64,000 bases of DNA from Gammaproteobacteria bacterium (GCA_022071965.1 JAJVIQ010000002.1:1-64000), one strand, 5' to 3'; shown: positions 25,601 through 35,462, numbered from the stretch's first letter. Numbers and translations are program-made. The notes: generated by a model not told the origin, from the sequence alone.

Positions 25601-27592
25601 ATGCGACTAGATTCGGGGAGACCGATCGGTCATCCGCCGACCGGCGGCGAGCTGACGGTGCGCGCCGTCGTCCTGGGCGCGGCCATCACGCTGATATTCA
25701 CCGCCGCCAACGTCTATATCGGCCTGCGCGCGGGACTCACCTTCGCCTCCTCGATCCCGGCGGCCGTGATCTCCATGGCGGTGCTGCGTGCCTTCAACAC
25801 CGGCAGCCTCCTGGAGAACAACATCGTGCAGACCGTCGCCTCGGCGGCCGGCACGCTGTCCTCGATCATCTTCGTGCTGCCGGCGCTGGTCATGGTCGGC
25901 TGGTGGTCGGGCTTCCCGTTCTGGTCCACGTTCGCGATCTGCGCCTTCGGCGGGATCCTCGGGGTGATGTACTCCATCCCGCTGCGACGCGCGCTGGTGG
26001 CGCGCTCGGCGTTGCCTTACCCGGAGGGTGTGGCCGCCGCGGAGGTGCTGAAGGTCGGCGCGGCGCGCGGTGCGGCTGACGCGGCCACCCGCCGCAGCGT
26101 CCGGGTACTGACGGCGGGCGCGTTCGCGGCCGCGGCGTATGCGGTGCTGGCGGCGATGCGGCTCGCGGCGACGGAGGTCGCGGGCTTCGTGCGCCTCGGC
26201 AACTCGGCCACGGGGGTAAGCGTGGGCATGTCGCTCGCGCTGCTGGGCGCGGGCCACCTCGTCGGCCTGTCCGTGGGGCTCGCGATGCTGGCGGGCATCA
26301 TCATCGCCTGGGGCGCGGCCACTCCGATCCTGACCGCGATCACGCCCTGGGACGGCCCGGCCGCCGAGGTCGCGCAGACGGTCTGGCGCACGCAGGTGCG
26401 GCTGATCGGGGCCGGAGCCATCGCGGTGGCGGCGATCTGGTCGCTGCTGCGGCTCGGATCGAGCGCATTCGGCGGAGTTGCCGCGGCCGCGCGCGCGCAG
26501 CCGGAAGCCGCCGCGGTGGCGGCGCAAGGCGAGGGCCGCGCCGGGAGCGACATCCCGCGCGCGGCCGTGCTCGCCATCGGCGCGCTGTGCCTGCTGCCGC
26601 TCGCATGGCTGCTCGCCGCCTTCATCGGGGACGGTCCGCTCGTTGCTCTGCGCCTGCCGCTGCTGCTCGGCGCGCTCGTCTTCGTCCTGATCGCGGGCTG
26701 GTTCGTCGCAGCGGTGAGCGGGTACATGGCCGGCCTCATCGGCTCCTCGAACTCACCGCTTTCGGGCGTGGGCATCCTGGCGGCGATCGCCGCCTCGCTG
26801 CTCGCGGTGCTCGCTCTGCATCGCCTCGGTGCGCAGTCCGCGCCGGCCCTGGCGGCCTACACGCTGCTGGTGGTGGCGATCGTCTTCGCGGTGGCGACGA
26901 TCTCCAACGACAACCTCCAGGACCTGAAGACCGGCCAGCTCGTCGGTGCCACCCCGTGGCGGCAGCAGATCGCCCTCATTTTCGGCGTGCTCGCCGGCGC
27001 CGCCGTGATCCCGCCGGTGCTCGATCTGCTGAACCAGGCCTATGGCTTTGCGGGCGGGCCTCCGGGTCGGGCGAATGCCGGGCAGGCGCTGCCGGCACCG
27101 CAGGCCACCCTCATCGCCGCGCTCACCGAGGGGGTGCTCGGGGGCGAGCTGCAATGGGACCTCGTCGTCGCGGGTGCGCTGCTCGGCCTCGCGCTGGTGG
27201 CGCTCGACGAATCGCTCGGCGCGGCCGGGCGCCGGCGCCTGCCCCCGCTTGGCGTGGCCATGGGCATCTATCTGCCGATGGCGACGACCACGCCGATCGT
27301 CCTCGGCGCGCTGCTCGGCTGGCTGTACGAACGTCGCGCCGCGCGCGCCGGCGACCCGGCAGGCGCGAAGCGGCCGGGCGTGCTGCTCGCCTCGGGTCTC
27401 ATCGTCGGGGAGAGCCTCTTCGGCGTGCTGCTCGCCGGTCTCATCGTCGGCACCGGACGGCAGGCGCCGCTCGCGCTGGCCGGCGAGGACTTCCACACGC
27501 AGGCCCTCGCCATCGGCGCCGCGGCCTACGCCGCCCTCATCGCCGGTCTGTACGCCTGGATCGCGCGCCAGGGGCGGAGCGCGGCGCGGTAA
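25601..27592 (+). CDS. OPT family oligopeptide/metal-chelate transporter
   Basis: Polytopic inner-membrane protein of 663 residues, in the normal range for bacterial OPT proteins. It starts MRLDSGRPIGHPPTGGELTV, and the first helix carries the family-typical FTAANVYIGLRAGLTFASSIPAAVISM. Other typical motifs are NNIVQTVASAAGT, the loop SNSPLSGVGI, and ISNDNLQDLKTGQLVGATPW. It takes up peptides or metal chelates by proton symport (family knowledge); the substrate is unknown. No partner genes are adjacent. Confidence 0.92.
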   Translation: MRLDSGRPIGHPPTGGELTVRAVVLGAAITLIFTAANVYIGLRAGLTFASSIPAAVISMAVLRAFNTGSLLENNIVQTVASAAGTLSSIIFVLPALVMVGWWSGFPFWSTFAICAFGGILGVMYSIPLRRALVARSALPYPEGVAAAEVLKVGAARGAADAATRRSVRVLTAGAFAAAAYAVLAAMRLAATEVAGFVRLGNSATGVSVGMSLALLGAGHLVGLSVGLAMLAGIIIAWGAATPILTAITPWDGPAAEVAQTVWRTQVRLIGAGAIAVAAIWSLLRLGSSAFGGVAAAARAQPEAAAVAAQGEGRAGSDIPRAAVLAIGALCLLPLAWLLAAFIGDGPLVALRLPLLLGALVFVLIAGWFVAAVSGYMAGLIGSSNSPLSGVGILAAIAASLLAVLALHRLGAQSAPALAAYTLLVVAIVFAVATISNDNLQDLKTGQLVGATPWRQQIALIFGVLAGAAVIPPVLDLLNQAYGFAGGPPGRANAGQALPAPQATLIAALTEGVLGGELQWDLVVAGALLGLALVALDESLGAAGRRRLPPLGVAMGIYLPMATTTPIVLGALLGWLYERRAARAGDPAGAKRPGVLLASGLIVGESLFGVLLAGLIVGTGRQAPLALAGEDFHTQALAIGAAAYAALIAGLYAWIARQGRSAAR

Positions 27593-27690
27593 TCCGGGCG
27601 CATCGCCGGGCGGCATGCTTGGATCGGCCATGACGCGCCCCCACATACAGGGTATCTTCTCCCGGGCAGCGAAGGGGTCGGGGATCGGCT

Positions 27691-28665
27691 ATGGATTACA
27701 AGGACTACTACCAGATCATGGGCGTGGCGCGCGGCGCCAGCCAGGAGGAGATCAAGCGCGCCTACCGCAAGCTGGCGCGCAAATACCACCCCGACGTCAG
27801 CAAGGAGCCGAACGCCGAGGAGCGCTTCAAGGAGCTGCAGGAGGCCAACGAGGTGCTCAAGGACCCGGAGAAGCGCGCCGCCTACGACCAGCTCGGTGCG
27901 CGCTGGAAGGCGGGAGAGGAATTCCGGCCGCCGCCGGACTGGGGGCGTGACTTCGAGTTCTCCGGCGGGTTCGCGGGCGGCGGCGAGGAGTCGGATTTCA
28001 GCGACTTCTTCGCCTCGCTGTTCGGCGCCGGCAGCCCCTTCGGGCGGGCCGGTCGCGCGGGCGGCGGGCCGCGCCCGGGCCATGCCCCGGGCGGGCAGGA
28101 TCACTTCGCGCGCATCGAGATCTCGCTCGAGGACGCCTACCGCGGCGGCGTGCACACCATCGAACTGAAGGCGCCGGAGCTGCAGGCCGACGGCCACGTC
28201 GTCGTCCGGTCGCGCGCCTTGCGCGTCACGATCCCGGCCGGGATCGTCGAAGGCCAGCAGATCCGTCTCGCCGGCCAGGGCAGCGGCGCCGTCGCCGGGG
28301 GGCGCACCGGGGACCTGTATCTCGAGGTGGCATTCCGGCCGCACCCGCTGTTTCACGTCGAGGGGCGCGACGTCACGCTCACCCTGCCGGTCGCGCCCTG
28401 GGAAGCCGCGCTGGGCGCGAGCGTGCCGGTGCGGACGCTGGGCGGCCCGGTGGACATGCGCATACCGCCGGGGGCGAGAGCGGGGCAGAGGTTGCGCCTG
28501 AAGGGTCGTGGGCTGCCGGGACCCGGTGGCAACGCGGGCGATCAGTACGTGGTCCTGAAGGTCGTGCTGCCGCCCGCCGACTCGCCGCGCGCGCGGGAGC
28601 TGTACGAACAGATGAGACGAGAGCTCGCGTTCAATCCGCGCGCCGATCTGGAGAGAGGCCGATGA
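27691..28665 (+). CDS. cbpA: CbpA: DnaJ-like co-chaperone / curved-DNA-binding protein
   Basis: 324 residues. The N-terminal J domain starts [20 protein letters not shown], has HPD in [10 protein letters not shown], and ends near AYDQLG. A Gly/Phe-rich linker follows. The C-terminal DnaJ substrate domains ([40 protein letters not shown]) come without the cysteine-rich zinc finger, which marks CbpA rather than DnaJ. It stimulates DnaK, and in E. coli it also binds curved DNA. The stop overlaps the start of cbpM (ATGA), supporting the assignment. Confidence 0.93.
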   Translation: MDYKDYYQIMGVARGASQEEIKRAYRKLARKYHPDVSKEPNAEERFKELQEANEVLKDPEKRAAYDQLGARWKAGEEFRPPPDWGRDFEFSGGFAGGGEESDFSDFFASLFGAGSPFGRAGRAGGGPRPGHAPGGQDHFARIEISLEDAYRGGVHTIELKAPELQADGHVVVRSRALRVTIPAGIVEGQQIRLAGQGSGAVAGGRTGDLYLEVAFRPHPLFHVEGRDVTLTLPVAPWEAALGASVPVRTLGGPVDMRIPPGARAGQRLRLKGRGLPGPGGNAGDQYVVLKVVLPPADSPRARELYEQMRRELAFNPRADLERGR

Positions 28666-28985
28666 ACGTTCAGGAGATCACCGTAATCGAGATCGTCGAC
28701 GAGACCCGGACGCTCGGCATCGTCGAGCTGGCCGCCTGCGTGCATGTGGATGAGGCGCGCGTCGTCGAGATGGTGGAGGCCGGGCTGCTGGAACCGCTGG
28801 GCGCGGCGATCGAGCAGTGGCGATTTGCCAGCCGCGACCTGCGCAGGCTGCGCGCGGCGAAGCGACTGGTGGAGGATCTCGGCGTGAATCTGGCCGGCGC
28901 CGTCCTGATCCTGGATCTGATCGAGGAGCGCGACACGCTGGCGCGGCGACTGCACCAGCTGAGTGCGCTGCTCGCCGACACCTGA
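28662..28985 (+). CDS. cbpM: CbpM: modulator of CbpA
   Basis: 107 residues, overlapping the end of cbpA by four bases. It has a MerR-like helical fold, including [40 protein letters not shown] and [16 protein letters not shown]. CbpM binds the J domain of CbpA and blocks its DnaK-stimulating and DNA-binding activities (known in E. coli). Size and position match. Confidence 0.9.
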   Translation: MNVQEITVIEIVDETRTLGIVELAACVHVDEARVVEMVEAGLLEPLGAAIEQWRFASRDLRRLRAAKRLVEDLGVNLAGAVLILDLIEERDTLARRLHQLSALLADT

Positions 28986-29009
28986 CGCGATCGGCGACCC
29001 CGAAATCAC

Positions 29010-29033
29010 GCCTGCCCCGGTGACGGGGCAGGC
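29010..29033. terminator. Hairpin between convergent genes
   Basis: A perfect 10-bp stem (GCCTGCCCCG / CGGGGCAGGC) with loop GTGA lies in the 74 bases between cbpM and the convergent gene at 29060-29542. No T-run follows on either strand, so termination may be weak or Rho-assisted. Confidence 0.6.
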
Positions 29034-29059
29034 GTTGATACCGACAGACTGCTGTTTGC

Positions 29060-29542
29060 TTACAACTGCGAGATGCGCGCGTCTCTTGCAGCTGCCCCGG
29101 CCGGCTCCCACGATTCCATGCGGATCTTCCAGCTCCCATCCTCCTGCCGGTCGAGGATGCGCATGAAGTTGCCGCCGCCGTAGGCGCGCTCACCATAGGG
29201 GTTGGTCACCTCCACCGACCAGACGCCCGACTGGATGAGGGCATTGCCGCGGACGTCCGCCGATTCGACGCGGACGTAGATCTGCTGGCCGTCGGCGATG
29301 CGCTGCGCCCAGTAGTCCTTGATGGCGGCATGGCCCTCGATCGGGGCGGCAGCCGGCGGCACGACCAGCGCGGAGTCGGTGTAGCCCGCGGCCACGGCGC
29401 CCGCATCGCCCAGGCCGAAGCTGTGCGCCCAGACCGCGTTGGACCTGTTGGCCAACGCATAGGCATCCATCACCGTTGGCGTCTCCGCCATCGCCACGCT
29501 CACCGACAGGGGCATCATCAACATCATCGTTACCATTCTCAT
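29060..29542 (-). CDS. Secreted SnoaL-like (DUF4440-type) protein
   Basis: 160 residues from ATG 29542. The signal peptide is MVTMMLMMPLSVSVAMA, cut before ETPT. The NTF2-like fold shows ALANRSNAVWAHSFGLGDAG and AVAAGYTDSALVVPPAAAPI, then GHAAIKDYWAQRI and a C-terminal MRILDRQEDGSWKIRMESWE. Such domains bind small ligands or act as isomerases; export to the periplasm is predicted here. It converges with cbpAM. Confidence 0.75.
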   Translation of the reverse strand: MRMVTMMLMMPLSVSVAMAETPTVMDAYALANRSNAVWAHSFGLGDAGAVAAGYTDSALVVPPAAAPIEGHAAIKDYWAQRIADGQQIYVRVESADVRGNALIQSGVWSVEVTNPYGERAYGGGNFMRILDRQEDGSWKIRMESWEPAGAAARDARISQL

Positions 29543-29891
29543 GGCTCTTCTCCCAAGGTTGTCGACTCTGGATTCCTGCCGGGACGCCATACCTCGTGCG
29601 CTGTCCCGACTGTTGGATTCAATCTAGTGCGCTGCAACATGTGATGCAACGGGGCCCGCGTGCACAGACTGTTGCCTGTACGGGTGCAAAGGGATTGCGC
29701 TGTGATCGGGCCACGCGCGGGCGGGCGCGATGGCGCGCCGCGGGGAACAGTGATCGCCCCCATGGAATTGCGCTGATCCGGCACGGCGTCGCGGCCGATG
29801 CGGCCCGCGGATCGAAGTGGCGCTGGCGCGTGGTGTCGGACCTTCTGGCCTCGGGAGTGACGGGGGCGGCGTGACGATGGGAGGGCGTTCG
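29543..29891. other. Intergenic, no gene seen
   Basis: 349 bases between the secreted SnoaL-like gene and the GGDEF-EAL remnant. Both neighbours are on the minus strand, so this holds the promoter of the former and the end of the latter. Open frames on the plus strand are Arg-rich and show no family features. Confidence 0.35.
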
Positions 29892-31043
29892 CTAGGCGCT
29901 GCTCACCGCACCGCCGGCGGTGGACAGTCCGGCGGCGAGCAGTTCATCGAGCCTCTCCGGCGCCATGGGTCTGGCGAAGGGGTATCCCTGTCCGTACTCG
30001 CAACCGATGCCGAGGAGCAGCGCCCGCTGCTCCTCGGTCTCCACCATCATGCCCTCGCCTGGCACCTGCTGCTCCCGCAGCACCTCGCGCCAGGCCTCGC
30101 GGTGGTTGGCGCCCTCCGCCCGGAACTGCACGGGCGATTCGTTGACGCTCACCTGGAATCCCTCCGGCACCAACTCGTGCCAGCGCTTCGCCCAGCGCGC
30201 GGCCTCCCGGAACGCCCACTCGCCAATGGGGCCGATGAGGCCGCTGTGCTCGGCCAGCGGCACGAATTCCACGGGACTGACCGCGCCGCGGACGGGATGC
30301 GTTCAGCGCAGCAGCGCCTCGGCCTTGCGAATGCGCCCGCTCGCCAGCTCGACGATCGGCTGGAACTGCAGCGCAAGCTGGTTCTCCGCCATCGCATGGC
30401 GCAGGTCGTTGAGGAGCCTCAGCCGGTGCAGGGCGGCCTCCTGCTGTGCCGGGGTGAAGTAGCAGAACCGGTTGCGGCCCCGCTCCTTGGCCGCGTACAT
30501 GGCCTGGTCCGCGTTGCGGATCAGCTCGTCAATGTCCTTCGCGTCGCTGGGATACAGCGTGATCCCGATGCTGGCGGTCACGTACGCCTGCTCGCCCTCG
30601 AGCTGGAGCGGCTCGGCGAGCGCGTCGACGATCTTCTGCGCCGCGGTCTCCACATGGCTGCCGTCGTGCGAGTTGCCGAGCACGACCGTGAACTCGTCGC
30701 CTCCCAGCCGCGCGACCGCATCGGACTGGCGCACGCAGGCGACCAGCCGGCGCGCCGCCTGCCGCAGCAGCGCATCGCCGAGTGCGTGGCCGAGCGTGTC
30801 GTTGACCTCCTTGAAGCGATCCAGGTCGATGAGAAACAGAGCCACCCGCGTGCCGGAGCGGATGGATTTCCGCACCGCCTGCTCGAGCCGATCACGGAAC
30901 ATGGGCCGGTTCGGAAGCCCGGTGAGCATGTCGAAGTTGGCCTGCTTCCAGATGGTCTCGTCCGAGCGCTTCTTTTCGGTGATGTCCGAGTACAGCGCGA
31001 CATGGCGCTGCACCGCGCCATCCTCGCTGGTGTTGACGTAAGC
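29892..31043 (-). pseudogene. Decayed PAS-GGDEF-EAL cyclic-di-GMP protein
   Basis: The minus-strand frame, open from 31043, starts inside the tail of a PAS domain (VNTSEDGAVQRHVALYSDIT). It continues through an intact GGDEF domain (DMLTGLPNRPMFRDRL, RQSDAVARLGGDEF with the RxxD I-site) and enters an EAL domain at KAEALLR. There a TGA (about 30303) replaces the Trp codon. The same frame continues THPVRGAVSPVEFVPLAEHS to the end, but about 85 residues are missing after VSVNESPVQFR, including the usual DDFGTGYSSL and catalytic lysine region. So the N-terminus is truncated, the EAL is broken twice, and only a GGDEF fragment (30303-31013, GTG start) could still be expressed. Confidence 0.82.
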
Positions 31044-31152
31044 TCAAGCCCTGGCGCGGGCCCGTGGCGAATCCGGCGTGGCCGGGGACGGCGGCGGGGG
31101 ACGGCCCCGCGCCCGCGAGCGGCTCGCGCAGGGCGGCGTTTACAATGCGGCC

Positions 31153-32355
31153 ATGGAGGCGACCGCGGACTTTCTCATCATCGGTGCCGGCATCATCGGC
31201 GTGACACTGGCTCTGGAGCTGCGCCGACGCCACGCCGCTGCGCGCATCGTCCTCATCGACAAGGAAGAGCGGCCCGGTCTGCATGCCAGCGGCCGCAACA
31301 GCGGCGTGCTGCACGCCGGCTTCTATTACACGGCCGATTCCCTGAAGGCCCGCTACTGCCGCGACGGCAACCGCGCGCTCACCGAGTACTGCCTGGAGCG
31401 CGGCCTGCCCATCAACCGCTGCGGCAAGCTGGTCGTCGCACGCGACGCGAGCGAGCTCGATCGGCTGGAGGAACTGCTGCGCCGCGGCCGTGCGAATGAC
31501 GTGCCGGTGCAGGGGATCTCCGCGGCGGAGGCGCGCGCGATCGAACCGCGCGCGAAGACCTGCGAACGCGCGCTCTGGTCGCCCACGACGGCCTCCGTCG
31601 ACCCGGTGCGTGTCATGACGTCTCTCACCGCCGATGCGGAGCGCGCCGGCATCCGGGTGCTGTGCGCGACCGGCTACATGGGTCGCAGCCCGCGCGGGAT
31701 CCGCACGAACCAGGGCGAGATGCGGGCCGGCTACGTCATCAACGCCGCCGGCCTGTACGCCGATCGGCTCGCGCGCGACTTCGGCTACGCGCGCGAGCAC
31801 CGCATCCTGCCGTTCAAGGGGCTGTATCTTTACTCCTCCGAGGAGCCCGGGGCGTTGCGTACGCAGATCTACCCCGTGCCCGATCTGCGCAATCCGTTCC
31901 TGGGTGTGCACTTTACGGTCACGGTCGATGCGCGTGTAAAGATCGGTCCCACCGCCATCCCGGCATTCTGGCGCGAGCACTACGAGGGCGTGGAGCGCTT
32001 TCGCCTGCGCGAGCTCGCGGAGATCCTCTCGTTGCAGGCGCGGCTGATGGTGAACAGCCGCTTCGGATTCGCGCGCCTGGCCTTGCAGGAGTTCCCGAAA
32101 TACTGGCGCCGGCGGCTCGTCCGCCTCGCCGCGGAGCTCGTGGATGGCGTACGCGTCGATCAGTACCGCAAATGGGGGAGTCCCGGCCTGCGCGCACAGT
32201 TGGTGAACGTGCGCGAGCGGCGGCTGGCAATGGATTTCCTGTATGAGGGCGACGATCGTTCCTTCCACGTCCTCAATGCAGTATCGCCGGCCTTCACCTG
32301 TTCGATCCCGTTCAGCCGCCATCTCGCTGACGAGATCCAGCGGCTGCGTCGCTGA
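31153..32355 (+). CDS. lhgO: L-2-hydroxyglutarate oxidase
   Basis: FAD-dependent oxidoreductase of the DAO/LhgO family, 400 residues from ATG 31153. The dinucleotide-binding start is ADFLIIGAGIIGVTLALELR. The family hallmark RPGLHASGRNSGVLHAGFYY and the later GLYADRLARDFGY and LPFKGLYLY segments match L-2-hydroxyglutarate dehydrogenases. It oxidises L-2-hydroxyglutarate to 2-oxoglutarate and passes electrons to the respiratory chain or oxygen. It is a single gene reading away from the decayed cyclic-di-GMP gene, whose remnant ends about 110 bases upstream. Confidence 0.9.
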   Translation: MEATADFLIIGAGIIGVTLALELRRRHAAARIVLIDKEERPGLHASGRNSGVLHAGFYYTADSLKARYCRDGNRALTEYCLERGLPINRCGKLVVARDASELDRLEELLRRGRANDVPVQGISAAEARAIEPRAKTCERALWSPTTASVDPVRVMTSLTADAERAGIRVLCATGYMGRSPRGIRTNQGEMRAGYVINAAGLYADRLARDFGYAREHRILPFKGLYLYSSEEPGALRTQIYPVPDLRNPFLGVHFTVTVDARVKIGPTAIPAFWREHYEGVERFRLRELAEILSLQARLMVNSRFGFARLALQEFPKYWRRRLVRLAAELVDGVRVDQYRKWGSPGLRAQLVNVRERRLAMDFLYEGDDRSFHVLNAVSPAFTCSIPFSRHLADEIQRLRR

Positions 32356-32376
32356 ACGGAAGGTGGGTCCACGCCG

Positions 32377-32550
32377 GTGATCGGTTGCGCATCCGCACCC
32401 GACGGCTTCGAGGCGGACGTCAGGTTTCAGGACAAGGAGGACGCATTCGGCAGGCGGATCTGGGAGCGGATCTGCCACATCGAGAGCCACCGGCAGCAGG
32501 TGTCGAGCCGGGAAGGGCGCGTCCTGGCCCCGGAGCCGGCGGCCGCGTGA
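32377..32550 (+). CDS. Possible small protein (57 residues)
   Basis: GTG 32377 opens a 57-residue frame including DGFEADVRFQDKEDAFGRRI and WERICHIESHRQQVSSREGR, with GC-rich third positions and a soluble, charged composition. It lies 21 bases after lhgO, and a purine run (GGAAGG) is 14-19 bases upstream, far for a ribosome-binding site. It overlaps the next tiny frame by four bases (GTGA). Not recognised; it could be the remnant of a longer gene. Confidence 0.35.
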   Translation: MIGCASAPDGFEADVRFQDKEDAFGRRIWERICHIESHRQQVSSREGRVLAPEPAAA

Positions 32551-32618
32551 AGTGGAACGAGAGGCACGCCGCGCGGTTCTACAGTCCCGACGAGACACTG
32601 ACGCGCCGGATCTTCTGA
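32547..32618 (+). CDS. Possible 23-residue peptide overlapping the preceding small frame
   Basis: GTG 32547 overlaps the previous stop codon. The product includes KWNERHAARFYSPDETLTRR and ends in IF. Its composition is protein-like, but it is too short to classify. Either a translationally coupled micropeptide or, joined with the preceding frame, a fragment of one frameshifted gene. Confidence 0.25.
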   Translation: MKWNERHAARFYSPDETLTRRIF

Positions 32619-32784
32619 TCCCGGGCACGGCGGCCCCCGCCGTCACCGGCGGAGGTGCGAAGCCCGGTACGCGGCGACTCACCACCCCCGGCCCGGTGCG
32701 CCATACACCTCGCCGCGCCGCCCGCCACCAAAGGGCGAGCGGCGCTACCGGGCGGGATCGAGGCCGCCGGCCGCAGTGGGGGCC

Positions 32785-33237
32785 TCAGGCCACGTCCATC
32801 TCCGAGTTCTCCTGACGGCGGCTGGCAATGGCGATCTGCTCGAGCGTCACGTCGCCGAGCTCAATCGCCGATTCGTTGCCCGCATGGTTGTAGACCTTGC
32901 GCAGGCGCCCGTAGCCCTCACTGCCGACGGCAGTGCCGTGCTCGGTGATGCCCACCGCGGCCAACCATTCCGCGACCTGGGGTCTTGCGTTGACCAGGCG
33001 TACGCTCACGCCCGCCTCCTCGGCCCAGCGCAGGAACATCGACAGCCACGCCACCGCATCCTCCGGCAACTCCGTCACCTCGGCGAGGTCGACATAGTAA
33101 AGCTGACACCGAAACGTCTGCGGGTGGCACAGCTTCCAGATGGCAAGCCCTTCCTTGAAGCAGAAACGGCCGCGCAGGCGCATGCGGCAGCCGTTTACCC
33201 TGCCATTACCACCGAATCGCTCAATATCGAACGGCAT
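32785..33237 (-). CDS. STAS-like domain protein
   Basis: 150 residues from ATG 33237, which has a strong upstream GGAGGGG. The N-terminal 110 residues resemble a STAS fold: RLRGRFCFKEGLAIWKLCHP, YYVDLAEVTELPEDAVAWL, GVSVRLVNARPQVAEWLAAV. This is the beta-alpha pattern of anti-sigma-factor antagonists and MlaB-like proteins, with Asp-Leu-Ala in place of the usual D-S/T phosphorylation motif. The C-terminal 35 residues are helical. No partner kinase or sigma factor is adjacent, so the role is open. Confidence 0.6.
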   Translation of the reverse strand: MPFDIERFGGNGRVNGCRMRLRGRFCFKEGLAIWKLCHPQTFRCQLYYVDLAEVTELPEDAVAWLSMFLRWAEEAGVSVRLVNARPQVAEWLAAVGITEHGTAVGSEGYGRLRKVYNHAGNESAIELGDVTLEQIAIASRRQENSEMDVA

Positions 33238-33875
33238 GGAAGCCCCTCCTTCGTTGAAGGAACATCGCATCGATCACCGCGTGTGCACACCACGTGCGTA
33301 ACTGCCGACTCGCGCCACCGGAAAAAGGAGCCGGGGGCGCTACTCCCGCGAAGCAAGGGTCTGGCGTGCGGGTGGTCGCTCCGACCGGAATGCCGCCGCC
33401 ATGTGGGACACCAATTCTGTTCGCGTCCTGACGAAGCGCTGGTGTTGATAAGAAAAGATAGCTCACGAAGACGACGAAATCCCGACAACCGCAGTCGTGG
33501 AGGCGGCAATAGCGTGCCTGCTTCACAAGATTGTGTATGCAGCCGTCTGCTGCACTGCGATTTGGACAAGTTCTCACCAGCGGCATCGGCGTGTGATGGC
33601 GTCTGCGTGGTGTCTTCGCAATAGCACGCGACGATGCACGCACTTCGTGCGAGGCGTCGCGCAGCGAGATCTTCCCGTCAGTATGGCAATGCCTCGAGGC
33701 GTCGCGGCATTGAAGTACCGCCACACATCCCGTGCCGGCATCCCCCCGTGACAGTGCAAGGAAATTTTGGCACCTTGCATTGCATTCATCGCGATAGCGC
33801 AACGGGGGGGTGGGGATGTTGGCGCGAAACAAGCGCGCGGCGGCGTCGAGCGGCTTATCGGCGGACTCGCCTCCA
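33238..33875. other. Long intergenic region, no gene recognised
   Basis: 638 bases with lower GC than its surroundings in places. Open frames on both strands are short and without family features. It separates divergent genes (STAS-like on minus, secreted orphan on plus), so both promoters should be here. A plus-strand start at 33810 would extend the downstream protein but adds no signal sequence. Confidence 0.4.
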
Positions 33876-35462
33876 ATGCGGCCTTTCGCGGTGCCGGTCG
33901 TGATTGTCCTGCTCTCCGCCCTCCCGGGTTCGCGGAGCGTGGACGCGCTGGATTGCTCGCGCGCGGTGACGGCCACCGAGCAGTTGTTGTGCCGCGAACG
34001 GCGCGAGTCTGCCGGTGCCGGCCGCGATGCCAGGGGCCAGAAGGCGCCGCCGGCGCGATTGGATGCACCGCCGCCGACGAAGACCCCGGAGATGCCGGGC
34101 ATGCCACGCGCCATTTCCGTCAGGGACGTGTGGCTTCCGCACGACGCCGGTGCGTGGCTCGGCACGCTCATCCAGTGCGACTGGAAGGACCCCTGCGTTT
34201 CGAACGCCATGGCGGCGGCCGGGGCCTCGCCCGGGGCCATCGCGATCGCCCGGGCGCAGCGCTTCAACGGCTACCTGAGCGAATTCGAGGAAAGCGGCCG
34301 GGTGGATATCGGACGCGTGCGGCTGGAGTACACCGCGCGACCCGGGGTCGCCTGCTACGCTTTGAACGGCACGCCGCCCGCCATTGATCTCGGCGCCGAG
34401 CTGGCGCAGGACGCCGGGCTCATGGCGGCGATCAGGGCCCATCCACAGTTCAACCCGCTGCAGTGGCGCTACCAGGACGCGCACCCGCAGTACCGGGGCG
34501 CCTTTCGCATTCTTCCGCAGCAGGTGACCGCCTGCGCGGCGAGCGGCACCGCGCGGGGTCAGGAGCTTCACGTCGAGCTCGAAATGGGGGGCTGCGAGGA
34601 GTGCGGGCCGGGCGGCCACGCGCGGTTCGCGGTCGATATCGATCGGAATGGCAGACTGGTGGGCAAGCGCGTGCTCGGGTTGAGCGGGGAGCGGTCCGCA
34701 ACCCGGGTGCCCGCGACCGCGAACGCGCCGGAGACCCGGCAGTTGAGATTTCCCGACGGTCGGCCGGCCGTGCAATCGCGGCAGGATGTCGCGCCCGAAC
34801 CGCTGCAGCGGCTGTTGCGGCGGGTGACAGCGGAAAAGGCGCTGGAGAAGGAGGGCGGCGAAGCCTGCGAGCTGGCCACGCTGCGCGCGCTCGGGGCGAC
34901 CGATGGGCAGGCGGCGGCCGCCAGGGATCGGCGCGCGCTGGTCGACGGGATCCTTCGATCCGCGCAAGGAAACGTTGCCGCGGAGAGCGGTGTCGGCGAC
35001 TTCCTGCTCGCGCTCGGCAGGCAGGCCGCCGACTCCGCCCTGCCGGGCGTAGCGGTGAGCGCGGCGCTCGCGCGCGCGACTGCCGAGGGGATCGGGGGTT
35101 ACGTGGCGGCGAAGGCGCTGGCCGAGTACCTCGCCGGCGCGAGCGGAGACTTCGACGAGGCGCTGGTCACGCGTTTGCTGCGGAATGACGGGTTGAGCGT
35201 GTGGACCCTGAACGGCGCGGACACGGCGATGGGCATCCAGCGCGCCGCGGACGCCCCGGGTGCGAGCGTGACGGCGCAGCTCTACTACAACCCCTACACG
35301 CGTTACATCACGGCAGTGGCAGGCTCGATCTGCACGGCCGCGGTAGACGGGAGGGACCACCGCCTCTACCGCCTGCACTACGAGGTCGTCGCCGACGCCG
35401 CACAGTCCGCCGACTACGCGCCGGGCACCGTGACGTGGCAGGAGATCATCGCCGGCCCGTGA
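33876..35462 (+). CDS. Large secreted protein of unknown function
   Basis: 528 residues from ATG 33876, chosen because it starts a signal peptide (MRPFAVPVVIVLLSALPGSR). The mature N-terminus LDCSRAVTATEQLLCRERRE resembles the Cys-framed head of LprI/DUF1311 proteins. The middle has paired cysteines (CDWKDPC, GGCEECG), and the C-terminal third is alpha-helical, then beta (SVTAQLYYNPYTRYITAVAG). No catalytic motif recognised. It is the largest orphan in the window. Confidence 0.65.
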   Translation: MRPFAVPVVIVLLSALPGSRSVDALDCSRAVTATEQLLCRERRESAGAGRDARGQKAPPARLDAPPPTKTPEMPGMPRAISVRDVWLPHDAGAWLGTLIQCDWKDPCVSNAMAAAGASPGAIAIARAQRFNGYLSEFEESGRVDIGRVRLEYTARPGVACYALNGTPPAIDLGAELAQDAGLMAAIRAHPQFNPLQWRYQDAHPQYRGAFRILPQQVTACAASGTARGQELHVELEMGGCEECGPGGHARFAVDIDRNGRLVGKRVLGLSGERSATRVPATANAPETRQLRFPDGRPAVQSRQDVAPEPLQRLLRRVTAEKALEKEGGEACELATLRALGATDGQAAAARDRRALVDGILRSAQGNVAAESGVGDFLLALGRQAADSALPGVAVSAALARATAEGIGGYVAAKALAEYLAGASGDFDEALVTRLLRNDGLSVWTLNGADTAMGIQRAADAPGASVTAQLYYNPYTRYITAVAGSICTAAVDGRDHRLYRLHYEVVADAAQSADYAPGTVTWQEIIAGP

